Below, in pieces: positions 14,241 to 25,999 of a stretch of DNA of 64,000 nucleotides. Source of the DNA: Clusia tigrina (Eukaryota; Arthropoda; Insecta; Diptera; Clusiidae). The notes beneath the pieces are model-generated. The model saw only the letters and a program-made list of their open reading frames with translations. It did no database searches and was not told where the DNA came from. The translations under genes were made by a program, and so were the position numbers. The stretch lies in contig OV050031.1 in the NCBI GenBank assembly GCA_920105625.2, positions 82,779,995-82,843,994 on the forward strand, given 5' to 3'. Positions within the stretch are counted from its first letter, which is position 1. Each line of letters begins with the position of its first letter.

Positions 14241-14704
14241 CCTACAGAGAGGCTAACAGAGGCTGCGACGCCGACTGCGGCCGATAGGGCTGGATATAGG
14301 CTTAGAAAAGGCAACAGGCCCCCAATCGACAGCGGCAGCGACTGAGACGCCTACAGAGACGCTGACAGAGGCTGCGACGCCGACTGAGACGCCGACTGAT
14401 GCAGATAGGGTAGATATTGGCACAAAGAAGGCAGCAGACACCCCCAATCGACAGCGGCAGCGACTGAGAAGCCTACAAAGATTCTGACAGAGGCTGCGAC
14501 GCCTACTGAGGCCGATAGGGGTAGATATAGGCATAGAGAAGGCAGCAGACAACCCAATCGACAGCGGCAGCTTCTGAGACGCCTACAGAAACGCTGACAG
14601 AGGCTGCGGCGCCAACTGAGGCAGATGGGGGTGGATATAGGCATAGAGAAGGCAACAGGCCCCCAATCGACGGCGGCAGCGGCTGAGGCGCCTACAGAAA
14701 TGCT
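14241..14704 (+). repeat. Satellite linker before block D
   Basis: About four monomers of the GGCACAAAGAAGGCAGC, AAGATTCTGACAG and GGGGGTGGATATAGG types are present. One unit has lost a G in the G tract (TAGGGTAGATATTGG near 14407). Confidence 0.85.
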
Positions 14705-17700
14705 GACAAAGGCTGCGACGCCGACTGAGACGCCGACTGAGGCAGATAAGGGTAGATATAGGCATAGAGAAGGCAGCAGACCCCCCAATCTACAGCGGCA
14801 GCGACTGAGACGCCTACAGAGATGGTTACAGAGGCTGCGACGCCGACTGAGGCAGATAGGGGTAGATAAACGCAAAGAGACGGTAGCAGACCCCCCCAAT
14901 CGACAGCGGCAGCGATTGAGACTCGTACAGAAAGGCTGACAGAGGCTGCGACGCTGACTGAGGCAGATAGAGCTAGATATAGGCATAGAGAAAACAACAG
15001 GCCCCCAACCGACAGCGGCAATGACTGAGACGCCTACAGAGACGCTGACAGAAGTTGCGACTCCGACTGAGACGCTGACTGATGCAGATAGGGGTAGATA
15101 TAGGCACAAAGAAGGCAGCAGACACCCCCAATCGACAGCGGCAGCGATTGAGAAGCCTACAGAGATTCTGACAGAGGCTGCGACGCCGACTGAGGCCGAT
15201 AGGGGTAGATATAGGCATAGAGAAGTCAGCAGACCACCCAATCGACAGCGGCAGCTTCTGAGACGAATACAGAAACGCTGACAGAGGCTGCGACGCCAAC
15301 TGAGGCAGATTGGGGTGGATATAGGCATAGAGAAGGCAACAGGCCCCCAATCAACAGCGGCAGCGACTGAGGCGCCTACATAAATGCTGACAAAGGCTGC
15401 GACGCCGACTGAGGCAGATAGGGGTAGATATAGGCATTGAGAAGGCAGCAGACCCCTCAATCGACAGCGGCAGAGACTGAGACGCCTACACAGACGCTTA
15501 CAGAGGCTGCGAAGCCGAGTGAGGCAGATTGGGGTAGATATACGCTTAGAGAAGGTAGCAGACCCTCCAATCGACAGCGGCAGCGACTGAGACTCCTACA
15601 GAAACGCTGACAGAGGCTGCCACGCCGACTGAGGCAGATAGGGGTAGATATACATATAGAGAAGGTAGCAGACCCCCCAATCGACAGAGGCAGCGACTGA
15701 GACGCCTTCAGAGACGCTGACAGAGGCTGCGACGCCGACTAAGACGCCGACTGAGGGAGATTGGGGTAGATATACACATAGAGAAGGTAGCAGACCCTCC
15801 AGTCGACAGCGGCAGCGACTGAGACTCCTACAGAAACGCTGACAGAGGCTGCGACGCCGACTGAGGCAGATAGGGGTGGATATAGGCATAGAGAAGGCAA
15901 CAGGCCCCCAATCGACAGCGGCAACGAATGAGACGCTGACTGAGACGCCTGACAGAGGGTGCGACACCGACTGAGACGCCGACTGAGGTAGATATTGTAA
16001 ATATAAGCATAGAGAAGGCAGCAGACCCCCCAATCGATAGCGGCAGCGACTGAGACGCCTTCAGAGACGCTGACCGAGGCTGCGACGCCGACTGAGATGC
16101 CGACTGAGGCAGATAAGGGTAGATATAGGCATAGAGAAGGCAGCAGAACCCCCAATCGACAGCGGCAGCGACTGAGACGCCTACAGAGACGCTTACAGAG
16201 GCTGCGACGCCGACTGAGGCAGATAGCGGTAGATATAGGCATAGAGAAGGTAGCAGACCCCCAAATCGACAGCGGCAGCGACTGAGAAGGCAACAGGCCC
16301 CCAATCGAGTGCGGCAACGACTAAGACGCCTACAGAGACGCTGACAGAGGCTGCGACGCCGACTGAGACGCCGACTGAGACGCCGACTAATGCAGATAAG
16401 GGTAGATATAGGCATAGAGTAGGCAGGAGACTCCCCAATCTACAGCGGCAGCGACTGAGACGCCTACAGAGATGGTTACAGAGGCTGCGATGCAGACTGA
16501 GGCAGATAATGGTAGATATAGGCATAGAGAAGGCAGCAGACCACCCAATCTACAGCGGCAGCGACTGAGACGCCTACAGAAACGCTGACAGAAGCTGCGA
16601 CGCCAACTGAGGCAGATGAGGGTGGATATAGGCATAGAGAAGGCAACAGGCCCCCAATCGACAGCGGCAGCGACTGAGGCGCCTACGGAAATGCTGACAA
16701 AGGGTGCGACTCCGACTGAGACGCCGACTGAGGCAGATAGGGGTAGATATAGGCATAGAGAAGGCAGCAGACCACCCAATCGACAGCAGCAGCGACTGAG
16801 ACGCCTACAGAAACGCTGACAGAGGCTGCGACGCCAACTGAGGCAGATGGGGTTGGATATAGGCATAGAGAAGGCAACAGGCCCCCAATCGACAGCGGCA
16901 GCGACTGAGGCGCCTACGGAAATGCTGACAAAGGCTGCGACTCCGACTGAGACTCCGACTGAGGCAGATAGGGGTAGATATAGGCATAGAGAAGGCAGCA
17001 GACCCCTCAATCGACAGCGACAGCGACTGAGACGCCTACACAGATGCTTACAGAAGCTGCGACGCCGAGTGAGGCAGATAGGGGTAGATATACGCATAGA
17101 GAATGTAGCAGACCCCTCAATCGACAGCGGCAGCGACAGAGTCGCCTTCAGAGACGCTGACAGAGGCTGCGACGCCGACTGAGGCAGATAGGGGTAGATA
17201 TAGGCATAGAGAAGGCAGCAGACCCCTCAATCGATAGCGGCAGCGACTGAGACGCCTACAGAGACGCTGAAAGAGGCTGCGACGCCGACTGAGACGCCGA
17301 CTGATGCAGATAAGGGTAGATATAGGCATAGAGAAGGCAGCAGACCCCCCAATCTATAGCGGCAGCGACTGAGACGCCTACAGAGATGGTTACAGAGGCT
17401 GCGACGCCGACTGAGGCAGATAGGGGTAGATAAACGCAAAAAGAAGGTAGCAGACCCCCCAATGGACAGCGGCAGCGACTGAGACTCCTATAGAAAGGCT
17501 GACGAATCCGACTGAGGCAGATAGGGCTTTACATAGGCATAGAGAAGGCAACAGGCCCCCAATCGACAGCGGCAACGACTGAGACGCTTACAAAGACGCT
17601 GACGGAGGCTGCGACGCCGACTGAGACGCCGACTGAGGCAGATAGGGGTAAATATAGGCATAGAGAAGGCAGGAGACCCCCCAATCGACAGCGCAGCAAC

Positions 17701-17765
17701 TGAGAAGCCTACAAAGATTCTGACAGAGGCTGCGACGCCGACTGAGGCAGATAGGGGTATATATA
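14705..17765 (+). repeat. Block D, copy 1 (about 3.06 kb)
   Basis: This block matches 18405-21221, at offset 3700 up to about 15625, then 3468, then about 3456. Copy 1 has about two monomers (232 bp, near 15625-15857) that copy 2 lacks, and one extra 12-bp unit at 16355-16390. Shared rare variants include GAGAAAACAACAGGCC, GAGACGAATACAG and CAGATTGGGGTGG. Confidence 0.9.
16355..16390 (+). repeat. 12-bp minisatellite, three units
   Basis: Three copies are present; the last ends CTAA instead of CTGA. The duplicate block around 19.8 kb has two units at the equivalent place, giving the 12-bp change of offset between the copies. Confidence 0.92.
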
Positions 17766-18404
17766 GGCATAGAGAAGGCAGCAGACCCCTCAATCGACAG
17801 CGGCAGCGACTGAGACGCCTACAGAAACGCTGACAGAGGCTGCGACGCCAACTGAGGCAGATGGGGGTGGATATAGGCATAGAGAAGGCAACAGGCCCCC
17901 AATCGACAGCGGCAGCGACTGAGGCGCCTACGGAAATGCTGACAAAGACTGCGACTCCGACTGAGACGCCGACTGGGGCAGATAGGGGTAGATATAGGCA
18001 TAGAGAAGGCAGCAGACCCCTCAATCGACAGCGACAGCGACTGAGACGCCTACACAGACGCTTACAGAAGCTGCGACGCCGAGTGAGGCAGATAGGGATA
18101 GATATACGCATAGAGAATGTAGCAGACCCCCCAATCGACAGCGGCAGCGACAGAGTCGCCTTCAGAGACGCTGACAGAGGCTGCGACGCCGACTGAGGCA
18201 GATAGGGGTAGATATAGGCATAGAGAAGGCAGCAGACCCCTCAATCGACAGCGGCAGCGACTGAGGCGCCTACAGAAATGCTGACAAAGGCTGCGACACC
18301 GACTGAGACGCCGACTGCGGCAGGTAGGGGTAGATATAGGCATAGAGAAGGCAGCAGACCCCTCAATCGACAGCGGCAGCGACTGAGACGCCTACAGAGA
18401 CGCT
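17766..18404 (+). repeat. Satellite linker between D copies
   Basis: Part of this stretch (17814-18244) repeats 16800-17230 at an offset of 1014. The same set of monomers occurs again near 20261-20690. Confidence 0.85.
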
Positions 18405-20611
18405 GACAGAGGCTGCGACGCCGACTGAGACGCCGACTGAGGCAGATAAGGGAAGATATAGGCATAGAGAAGGCAGCAGACCCCCCAATCTACAGCGGCA
18501 GCGACTGAGACGTCTACAGAGATGGTTAAAGAGGCTGCGACGCCGACTGAGGCAGATAGGGGTAGATAAACGCAAAGAGACGGTAGCAGACCCCCCCAAT
18601 CGACAGCGGCAGCGATTGAGACTCGTACAGAAAGGCTGACAGAGGCTGCGACGCTGACTGAGGCAGATAGGGCTAGATATAGGCATAGAGAAAACAACAG
18701 GCCCCCAACCGACAGCGGTAACGACTGAGACGCCTACAGAGACGCTGACAGAAGTTGCGACGCCGACTGAGACGCTGACTGATGCAGATAGGGGTAGATA
18801 TAGGCACAAAGAAGGCAGCAGACACCCCCAATCGACAGCGGCAGCGACTGAGAAGCCTACAAAGATTCTGACAGAGGCTGCGACGCCGACTGAGGCCGAT
18901 AGGGGTAGATATAGGCATAGAGAAGTCAGCAGACCACCCAATCGACAGCGGCAGCTTCTGAGACGAATACAGAAACGCTGACAGAGGCTGCGACGCCAAC
19001 TGAGGCAGATTGGGGTGGATATAGGCATAGAGAAGGCAACAGGCCCCCAATCAACAGCGGCAGCGACTGAGGCGCTTACATAAATGCTGACAAAGGCTGC
19101 GACGCCGACTGAGGCAGATAGGGGTAGATATAGGCATTGAGAAGGCAGCAGACCCCTCAATCGACAGCGGCAGAGACTGAGACGCCTACACAGACGCTTA
19201 CAGAGGCTGCGACACCGAGTGAGGCAGATAGGGGTAGATATACGCGTAGAGAAGGTAGCAGACCCTCCAGTCGACAGCGGCAGCGACTGAGACTCCTACA
19301 GAAACGCTGACAGAGGCTGCGACGCCGACTGAGGCAGATAGGGGTGGATATAGGCATAGAGAAGGCAACAGGCCCCCAATCGACAGCGGCAACGAATGAG
19401 ACGCCGACTGAGACGCCTGACAGAGGGTGCGACACCGACTGAGACGCCGACTGAGGTAGATATTGTAAATATAAGCATAGAGAAGGCAGCAGACCCCCCA
19501 ATCGATAGCGGCAGCGACTGAGACGCCTTCAGAGAAGCTGACCGAGGCTGCGACGCCGACTGAGATGCCGACTGAGGCAGATAAGGGTAGATATAGGCAT
19601 AGAGAAGGCAGCAGACCCCCAATCGACAGCGGCAGCGACTGAGACGCCTACAGAGACGCTTACAGAGGCTGCGACGCCGACTGAGGCAGATAGCGGTAGA
19701 TATAGGAATAGAGAAGGTAGCAGACCCCCCAATCGACAGCGGCAGCGACTGAGAAGGCAACAGGCCCCCAATCGAGTGCGGCAACGACTAAGACGCCTAC
19801 AGAGACGCTGAAAGAGGCTGCGACGCCGACTGAGACGCCGACTGATGCAGATAAGGGTAGATATAGGCATAGAGAAGGCAGGAGACTCCCCAATATACAG
19901 CGGCAGCGACTGAGACGCCTACAGAGATGGTTACAGAGGCTGCGATGCAGACTGAGGCAGATAGGGGTAGATATAGGCATTGAGAAGGCAGCAGACCACC
20001 CAATCGACAGCAGCAGTGACTGAAACGCCTACAGAAACGCTGACAGAGGCTGCGACGCCAACTGAGGCAGATGAGGGTGGATATAGGCATAGAGAAGGCA
20101 ACAGGCCCCCAATCGACAGCGGCAGCGACTGAGGCGCGTACGGAAATGCTGACAAAGGCTGCGACTCCGACTGAGACGCCGACTGAGGCAGATAGGGGGT
20201 AGATATAGGCATAGAGAAGGCAGCAGACCACCCAATCGACAGCGGCAGCGACTGAGACGCCTACAGAAACGCTGACAGAGGCTTCGACGCCAACTGAGGC
20301 AGATGGGGGTGGATATAGGCATAGAGAAGGCAACAAGCCCCCAATCGACAGCGGCAGCGACTGAGGCGCCTACGGAAATGCTGACAAAGGCTGCGACTCC
20401 GACTGAGACGCCGACTGAGGCAGATAGGGGTAGATATAGGCATAGAGAAGGCAGCAGACCCCTCAATCGACAGCGACAGCGACTGAGACGCCTACACAGA
20501 CGCTTACAGAGGCTGCGACGCCGAGTGAGGCAGATAGGGGTAGATATACGCATAGAGAATGTAGCAGACCCCCCAATCGACAGCGGCAGCGACAGAGTCG
20601 CCTTCAGAGAC

Positions 20612-20721
20612 GCTGACAGAGGCTGCGACGCCGACTGAGGCAGATAGGGGTAGATATAGGCATAGAGAAGGCAGCAGACCCCTCAATCGACAGCGGCAGC
20701 GACTGAGACGCCTACAGAGAC
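20612..20721 (+). repeat. Representative 110-bp monomer
   Basis: This copy carries the majority base at almost every position and is exactly 110 bp from GCTGACAG to the next GCTGACAG. Its C tract is the CCCCTC version, which is about as common as the uninterrupted CCCCCC version. The sequence contains about eight CpG sites, one TaqI site (TCGA) and one WGATAR match (AGATAG). Confidence 0.95.
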
Positions 20722-20843
20722 GCTGACAGAGGCTGCGAAGCCGACTGAGACGCCGACTGATGCAGATAAGGGTAGATATAGGCATAGAGAAGGCAGCAGA
20801 CCCCCCAATCTACAGCGGCAGCGACTGAGACGCCTACAGAGAT
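20722..20843 (+). repeat. Representative 122-bp monomer with extra 12-bp unit
   Basis: This copy is 122 bp because the 12-bp unit GACGCCGACTGA is present twice (the first with one mismatch) before the CAGATA motif. It also carries AGATAAGGG in place of AGATAGGGG and the AATCTACAG variant, and it precedes a unit starting GGTTACAG. This AGATAAGGG/AATCTACAG/GGTTACAG combination recurs across the array as a monomer subtype, for example near 8100-8220, 14060-14150 and 25100-25200. Confidence 0.9.
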
Positions 20844-21381
20844 GGTTACAGAGGCTGCGACGCCGACTGAGGCAGATAGGGGTATATAAATGCAAAAAGA
20901 AGGTAGCAGACCCCCCAATGGACAGCGGCAGCGACTGAGACTCCTATAGAAAGGCTGACGACGCCGACTGAGGCAGTTAGGGCTGGATATAGGCATAGAG
21001 AAGGCAACAGGCCCCCAATCGACAGCGGCAACGACTGAGACGCTTACAAAGACGCTAACGGATGCTGCGACGCCGACTGAGACGCCGACTGAGGCAGATA
21101 GGGGTAAATATAGGCATAGAGAAGGCAGGAGACCCCACCAATCGACAGCGGCAGCGACTGAGACGCCTACAAAGATTCTGACAGACGCTGCGACGCCGAC
21201 TGAGGCCGATAGGGGTAGATATAGGCATAGAGAAGGCAGCAGACCACCCAATCGACAGCGGCAGCTTCTGAGACGCCTACAGAAACGCTGACAGAGGCTG
21301 CGACGCCAACTGAGGCAGATTGGGGTGGATATAGGCATAGAGAAGGTAGCAGACCCCCCAATCGACAGCGGCAGCGACTGA

Positions 21382-21405
21382 GACGCCTTCAGAGACGCCT
21401 TCAGA
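21382..21405 (+). repeat. 12-bp duplication at a second site in the monomer
   Basis: GACGCCTTCAGA occurs twice in tandem just before GACGCTGAC. The doubled element is the other 12-bp element of the monomer (normally GACGCCTACAGA), so slippage is not confined to the GACGCCGACTGA site. Confidence 0.92.
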
Positions 21406-22003
21406 GACGCTGACAGAGGCTGCGACGCCGACTGAGACGCCGACTGAGGGAGAGAGGGGTAGATATAGGCATAGAGAAGGCAGCAGACCCCTCAATCGAC
21501 AGCGGCAGCGACTGAGACGCCTACACAGACGCTTACAGAGGCTGCGATGCCGAGTGAGGCAGATAGGGGTAGATATACGCATAGAGAAGGTAGCATACCC
21601 TCCAATCGACAGCGGCAACGACTGAGACTCCTACAGAAACGCTGACAGAGGCTGCGACGCAGACTGAGGCAGATAGGGGTGGATATAGGCATAAAGATGG
21701 CAACAGGCCCCCAATCGAAAGCGGCAACGAATGAGACGCCGACTGAGGTAGATACGGTAAATATAAGCATAGAGAAGGCAGCAGACCCGCCAATCGACAG
21801 CGGCAGCGACTGAGACGCCTTCAGAGACGCTGACCGAGGCTGCGACACCGACTGAGATGCCGACTGAGGTAGATAGGGTAAATATAAGCATAGAGAAGGC
21901 AGCAGACCCCCCAATCGACAGCGGCATCGACTGAGAAGGCAACAGGCCCCCAATCGAGTGCAGCAACGACTTAGACGCCTACAGAGATGCTGACAGAGGC
22001 TGC

Positions 22004-22051
22004 GACGCCGACTGAGACGCCGACTGAGACGCCGACTGAGACGCCGACTGA
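22004..22051 (+). repeat. 12-bp minisatellite expanded to four units inside a monomer
   Basis: Four perfect tandem copies of GACGCCGACTGA occupy exactly 48 bp. Most monomers have one or two. The related duplicate block near 26642 has three, which explains the change in offset between the two blocks. This is the longest run I found. Confidence 0.95.
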
Positions 22052-22515
22052 TGCAGATAGGGGTAGATATAGGCACAAAGAAGGCAGCAGACACCCCCAA
22101 TAGACAGCGGCAGCGACTGAGAAGCCTGCAAAGATTCTGACAGAGGCTGCGACGCCAACTGAGGCCGATAGGGGTAGATATAGGCATAGAGAAGGTAGCA
22201 GACCACCCAATCGACAGCGGCAGCGACTGAGACGCGTACAGAAACGCTGACAGAGGCTGCGACGCCAACTGAGGCAGATAGCGGTAGATATAGGCATAGA
22301 GAAGGTAGCAGACCCCCCAATCGACAGCGGCAGCGACTGAGAAGGCAACAGGCCCCCAATCGAGTGCGGCAACGACTAAGACGCCTACAGAGATGCTGAC
22401 AGAGGCTGCGACGCCGACCGAGACGCCGACTGATGCAGATAGGGGTAGATATAGGCACAAAGAAGGCAGCAGACACCCATAATCGACAGCGGCAGCGACT
22501 GAGAAGCCTACACAG

Positions 22516-23515
22516 ACGCTTACAGAGGCTGCGACGCCGAGTGAGGCAGATAGGGGTAGATATACGCATAGAGAATGTAGCAGACCCCCCAATCGACAGC
22601 GGCAGCGACAGAGTCGCCTTCAGAGACGCTGACAGAGGCTGCGACGCCGACTGAGGCAGATAGGGGCAGATATAGGCATAGAGAAGGCAGCAGACCCCTC
22701 AATCGACAGCGGCAGCGACTGAGACGCCTACAGTGACGCTGACAGAGGCTGCGACGCCGACTGAGACGCCGACTGATGCAGATAAGGGTAGATATAGGCA
22801 TAGAGAAGGCAGCAGAAACCCCAATCTACAGCGGCAGCGACTGAGACGCCTACAGAGATGGTTACAGAGGCTGCGACGCCGACTGAGGCAGATAGGGGTA
22901 GATAAACGCAAAAAGAAGGTAGCAGACCGCCCAATGGACAGCGGCAGCGACTGAGACTCCTATAGAAAGGCTGACGACGCCGACTGAGGCAGATAGGGCT
23001 GGATATAGGCATAGAGAAGGCAACAGGCCCCCAATCGACAGCGGCAACGACTGAGACGCTTACAAATACGCTGACGGAGGCTGCGACGCCGACTGAGACG
23101 CCGACTGAGGCAGATAGGGGTAAATATAGGCATAGAGAAGGCAGGAGACCCCCCAATCGACAGCGGCAGCGACTGAGAAGCCTACAAAGATTCTGACAGA
23201 GGCTGCGAGGCCGACTGAGGCCGATAGGGGTAGATATAGGCATAGAGAAGGCAGCAGACCACCCAATCGACAGCGGCAGCTTCTGAGACGCCTACAGAAA
23301 CGCTGACAGAGGCTGCGACGCCAACTGAGGCAGATTGGGGTGGATATAGGCATAGATAAGGTAGCAGACCCCCCAATCGACAGCGGCAGCGACTGAGACG
23401 CCTTCAGAGACGCTGACAGAGGCTGCGACGCCGACTGAGACGCCGACTGAGGGAGATAGGGGTAGATATAGGCATAGAGAAGGCAGCAGACCCCTCAATC
23501 GACAGCGGTAGCGAC
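22516..23515 (+). repeat. Block E, copy 2
   Basis: This is the middle copy of block E. It ends close to the start of a 993-bp duplication (23455-24082 with 24448-25070). Confidence 0.87.
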
Positions 23516-24447
23516 TGAGACTCCTTCAGAGACGCTGACAGAGGCTGCGACGCCGACTGAGGCAGATAGTGGTGGATATAGGCATAGAGAAGGCAACATG
23601 TCCCCAATCGACAGCGGCAGCGACTGAGGCGCCTACAGAAATACTGACAAAGGCTGCGACGCCGACTGAGACGCCGACTGAGGCAGAAATGGGTAGATAT
23701 AGGCATAGAGAAGGCAGCAGACCCCTCAATCGACAGCGGCAGCTGAGACGCTTTCAGAGACGCTGACAGAGGCTGCGACGCCGACTGAGGCAGAAATGGG
23801 TAGATATAGGCATAGAGAAGGCAGCAGACCCCTCAATCGACAGCGGCAGCGACTGAGAGGCCTACACAGATGCTTACAGAGGCTGCGACGCCGAGTGAGG
23901 CAGATAGGGGTAGATATACGCATAGAGAATGTAGCAGACCCCCCAATCGACAGCGACAGAGTCGCCTTCAGAGACGCTGACAGAGGCTGCGACGCCGACT
24001 GAGGCAGATAGGGGTAGATATAGGCATAGAGAAAGCAGCAGACCCCTCAATCGACAGCGGCAGCGACTGAGACGCCTACAGAGATGGTTACAGAGGCTGC
24101 GACGCCGACTGAGGCAGATAGGGGTAGATAAACGCAAAAAGAAGGTAGCAGACCCCCCAATGGACAGCGGCAGCGACTGAGACTCCTATAGAAAGGCTGA
24201 CGACGCCGACTGAGGCAGATAGGGCTGGATATAGGCATAGAGAAGGCAACAGGCCCCCAATCGACAGCGGCAACGACTGAGACGCTTACAAAGACGCTGA
24301 CAGAGGCTGCGACGCCAACTGAGGCAGATGGGGGTGAATATAGTCATAGAGAAGGCAACAGGCCCCCAATCGACAGCGGCAGCGACTGAGGCGCCTACGG
24401 ATATGCTGACAAAAGCTGCGACGCCGACTGAGACGCCGACTTAGGCA
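23455..24447 (+). repeat. 993-bp unit, copy 1
   Basis: The sequence 23455-24082 recurs at 24448-25070. The first copy has a 6-bp loss (CAGCGACAGAG for CAGCGGCAGCGACAGAG) near 23952, so the offset drops from 993 towards 981. Both have the AGAAATGGGTAGATATAGG variant. Confidence 0.83.
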
Positions 24448-25070
24448 GATAGGGGTAGATATAGGCATAGAGAAGGCAGTAGACCCCTCAATCGACAGCG
24501 GTAGCGACTGAGACTCCTTCAGAGACGCTGACAGAGGCTGCGACGCCGACTGAGGCAGATAGGGGTGGATATAGGCATAGAGAAGGCAACAGGTCCCCAA
24601 TCGACAGCGGCAGCGACTGAGGCGCCTACAGAAATACTGACAAAGGCTGCGACGCCGACTGAGACGCCGACTGAGGCAGAAATGGGTAGATATAGGCATA
24701 GAGAAGGCAGCAGACCCCTCAATCGACAGCGGCAGCTGAGACGCTTTCAGAGGCTGCGACGCCGACTGAGGCAGAAATGGGTAGATATAGGCATAGAGAA
24801 GGCAGCAGACCCCTCAATCGACAGCGGCAGCGACTGAGACGCCTACACAGATGCTTACAGAGGCTGCGACGCTGAGTGAGGCAGATAGGGGTAGATATAC
24901 GCATAGAGAATGTAGCAGACCCCCCAATCGACAGCGGCAGCGACAGAGTCGCCTTCAGAGACGCTGACAGAGGCTGCGACGCCGACTGAGGCAGATAGGG
25001 GTAGATATAGGCATAGAGAAGGCAGCAGACCCCTCAATCGACAGCGGCAGCGACTGAGACGCCTACAGAG
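24448..25070 (+). repeat. 993-bp unit, copy 2 (partial)
   Basis: This is the partner of 23455-24082. It leads directly into block E copy 3. Confidence 0.83.
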
Positions 25071-25740
25071 ACGCTGACAGAGGCTGCGACGCCGACTGAG
25101 ACGCCGACTGAGGCAGATAAGGGTAGATATAGGCATAGAGAAGGCAGCAGACCCCCCAATCTACAGCGGCAGCGACTGAGACGCCTACAGAGATGGTTAC
25201 AGAGGCTGCGACGCCGACTGAGGCAGATAGGGGTAGATAAACGCAAAAAGAAGGTAGCAGACCCCCCAATGGACAGCGGCAGCGACTGAGACTCCTATAG
25301 AAAGGCTGACGACGCCGACTGAGGCAGATAGGGCTGGATATAGGCATAGAGAAGGCAACAGGCCCCCAATCGACAGCGGCAACGACTGAGACGCTTACAA
25401 ATACGCTGACGGAGGCTGCGACGCCGACTGAGACGCCGACTGAGGCAGATAGGGGTAAATATAGGCATAGAGAAGGCAGGAGACCCCCCAATCGACAGCG
25501 GCAGCGACTGAGAAGCCTACAAAGATTCTGACAGAGGCTGCGACGCCGACTGAGGCCGATAGGGGTAGATATAGGCATAGAGAAGGCAGCAGACCACCCA
25601 ATCGACAGCGGCAACTTCTGAGACGCCTACAGAAACGCTGACAGAGGCTGCGACGCCAACTGAGGCAGATTGGGGTGGATATAGGCATAGAGAAGGTAGC
25701 AGACCCCCCAATCGACAGCGGCAGCGACTGAGACGCCGAC
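24851..25740 (+). repeat. Block E, copy 3
   Basis: This third copy of block E lies 2335 bp after copy 2. The copies part near 25735, where this one runs GACGCCGACTGAGGGAGATAGG without the intervening CTTCAGAGACGCTGAC segment. Confidence 0.87.
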
Positions 25741-25999
25741 TGAGGGAGATAGGGGTAGATATAGGCATAGAGAAGGCAGCAGACCCCTCAATCGACAGCG
25801 GCAGCGACTGAGACGCCTACAGAGACGCTTGCAGAGGCTGCGACGCCGAGTGAGGCAGATAGGGGTAGATATACGCATAGAGAAGGTAGTAGACCCTCCA
25901 ATCTACAGCGGCAGCGACTGAGACTCCTACAAAAACGCTGACAGAGGCTGCCACGCCGACTGAGGCAGATAGGGGTAGATATACGCATAGAGAAGGTAG

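Larger units (their letters stand above)
18405..21221 (+). repeat. Block D, copy 2
   Basis: This is the second copy of 14705-17765, shorter by about two monomers. It follows copy 1 at 3.5-3.7 kb periodicity, as a two-copy tandem higher-order repeat. Confidence 0.9.
20500..21500 (+). repeat. Block E, copy 1 (three copies, about 1 kb)
   Basis: Copies lie at 20500, 22516 (offset 2016) and 24851 (offset 2335 from the second). Shared marks include the truncated monomer GAAAGGCTGACGACGCCGAC and the GAATGTAGCAGACC variant. Copy 1 overlaps the end of block D. Confidence 0.88.
21345..22235 (+). repeat. Block F, copy 1
   Basis: This block matches about 26000-26861 at offset 4638, changing to 4626 after the four-unit 12-bp run. 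Both copies contain a 39-bp short monomer (21914-21952 and 26552-26590) with the same GAGTGCAGCAACGAC flank. Confidence 0.87.

Noticed and set aside
14351..15460. 369-codon open frame on the - strand, and many others of 60-366 codons on both strands
   Set aside because: The translations are low-complexity products of the repeat, they occur in all phases, overlap each other on both strands, and change phase at each monomer. Indels of 1, 4, 6, 8 and 11 bp between copies show no frame constraint. No domain, signal peptide or plausible start context is present.
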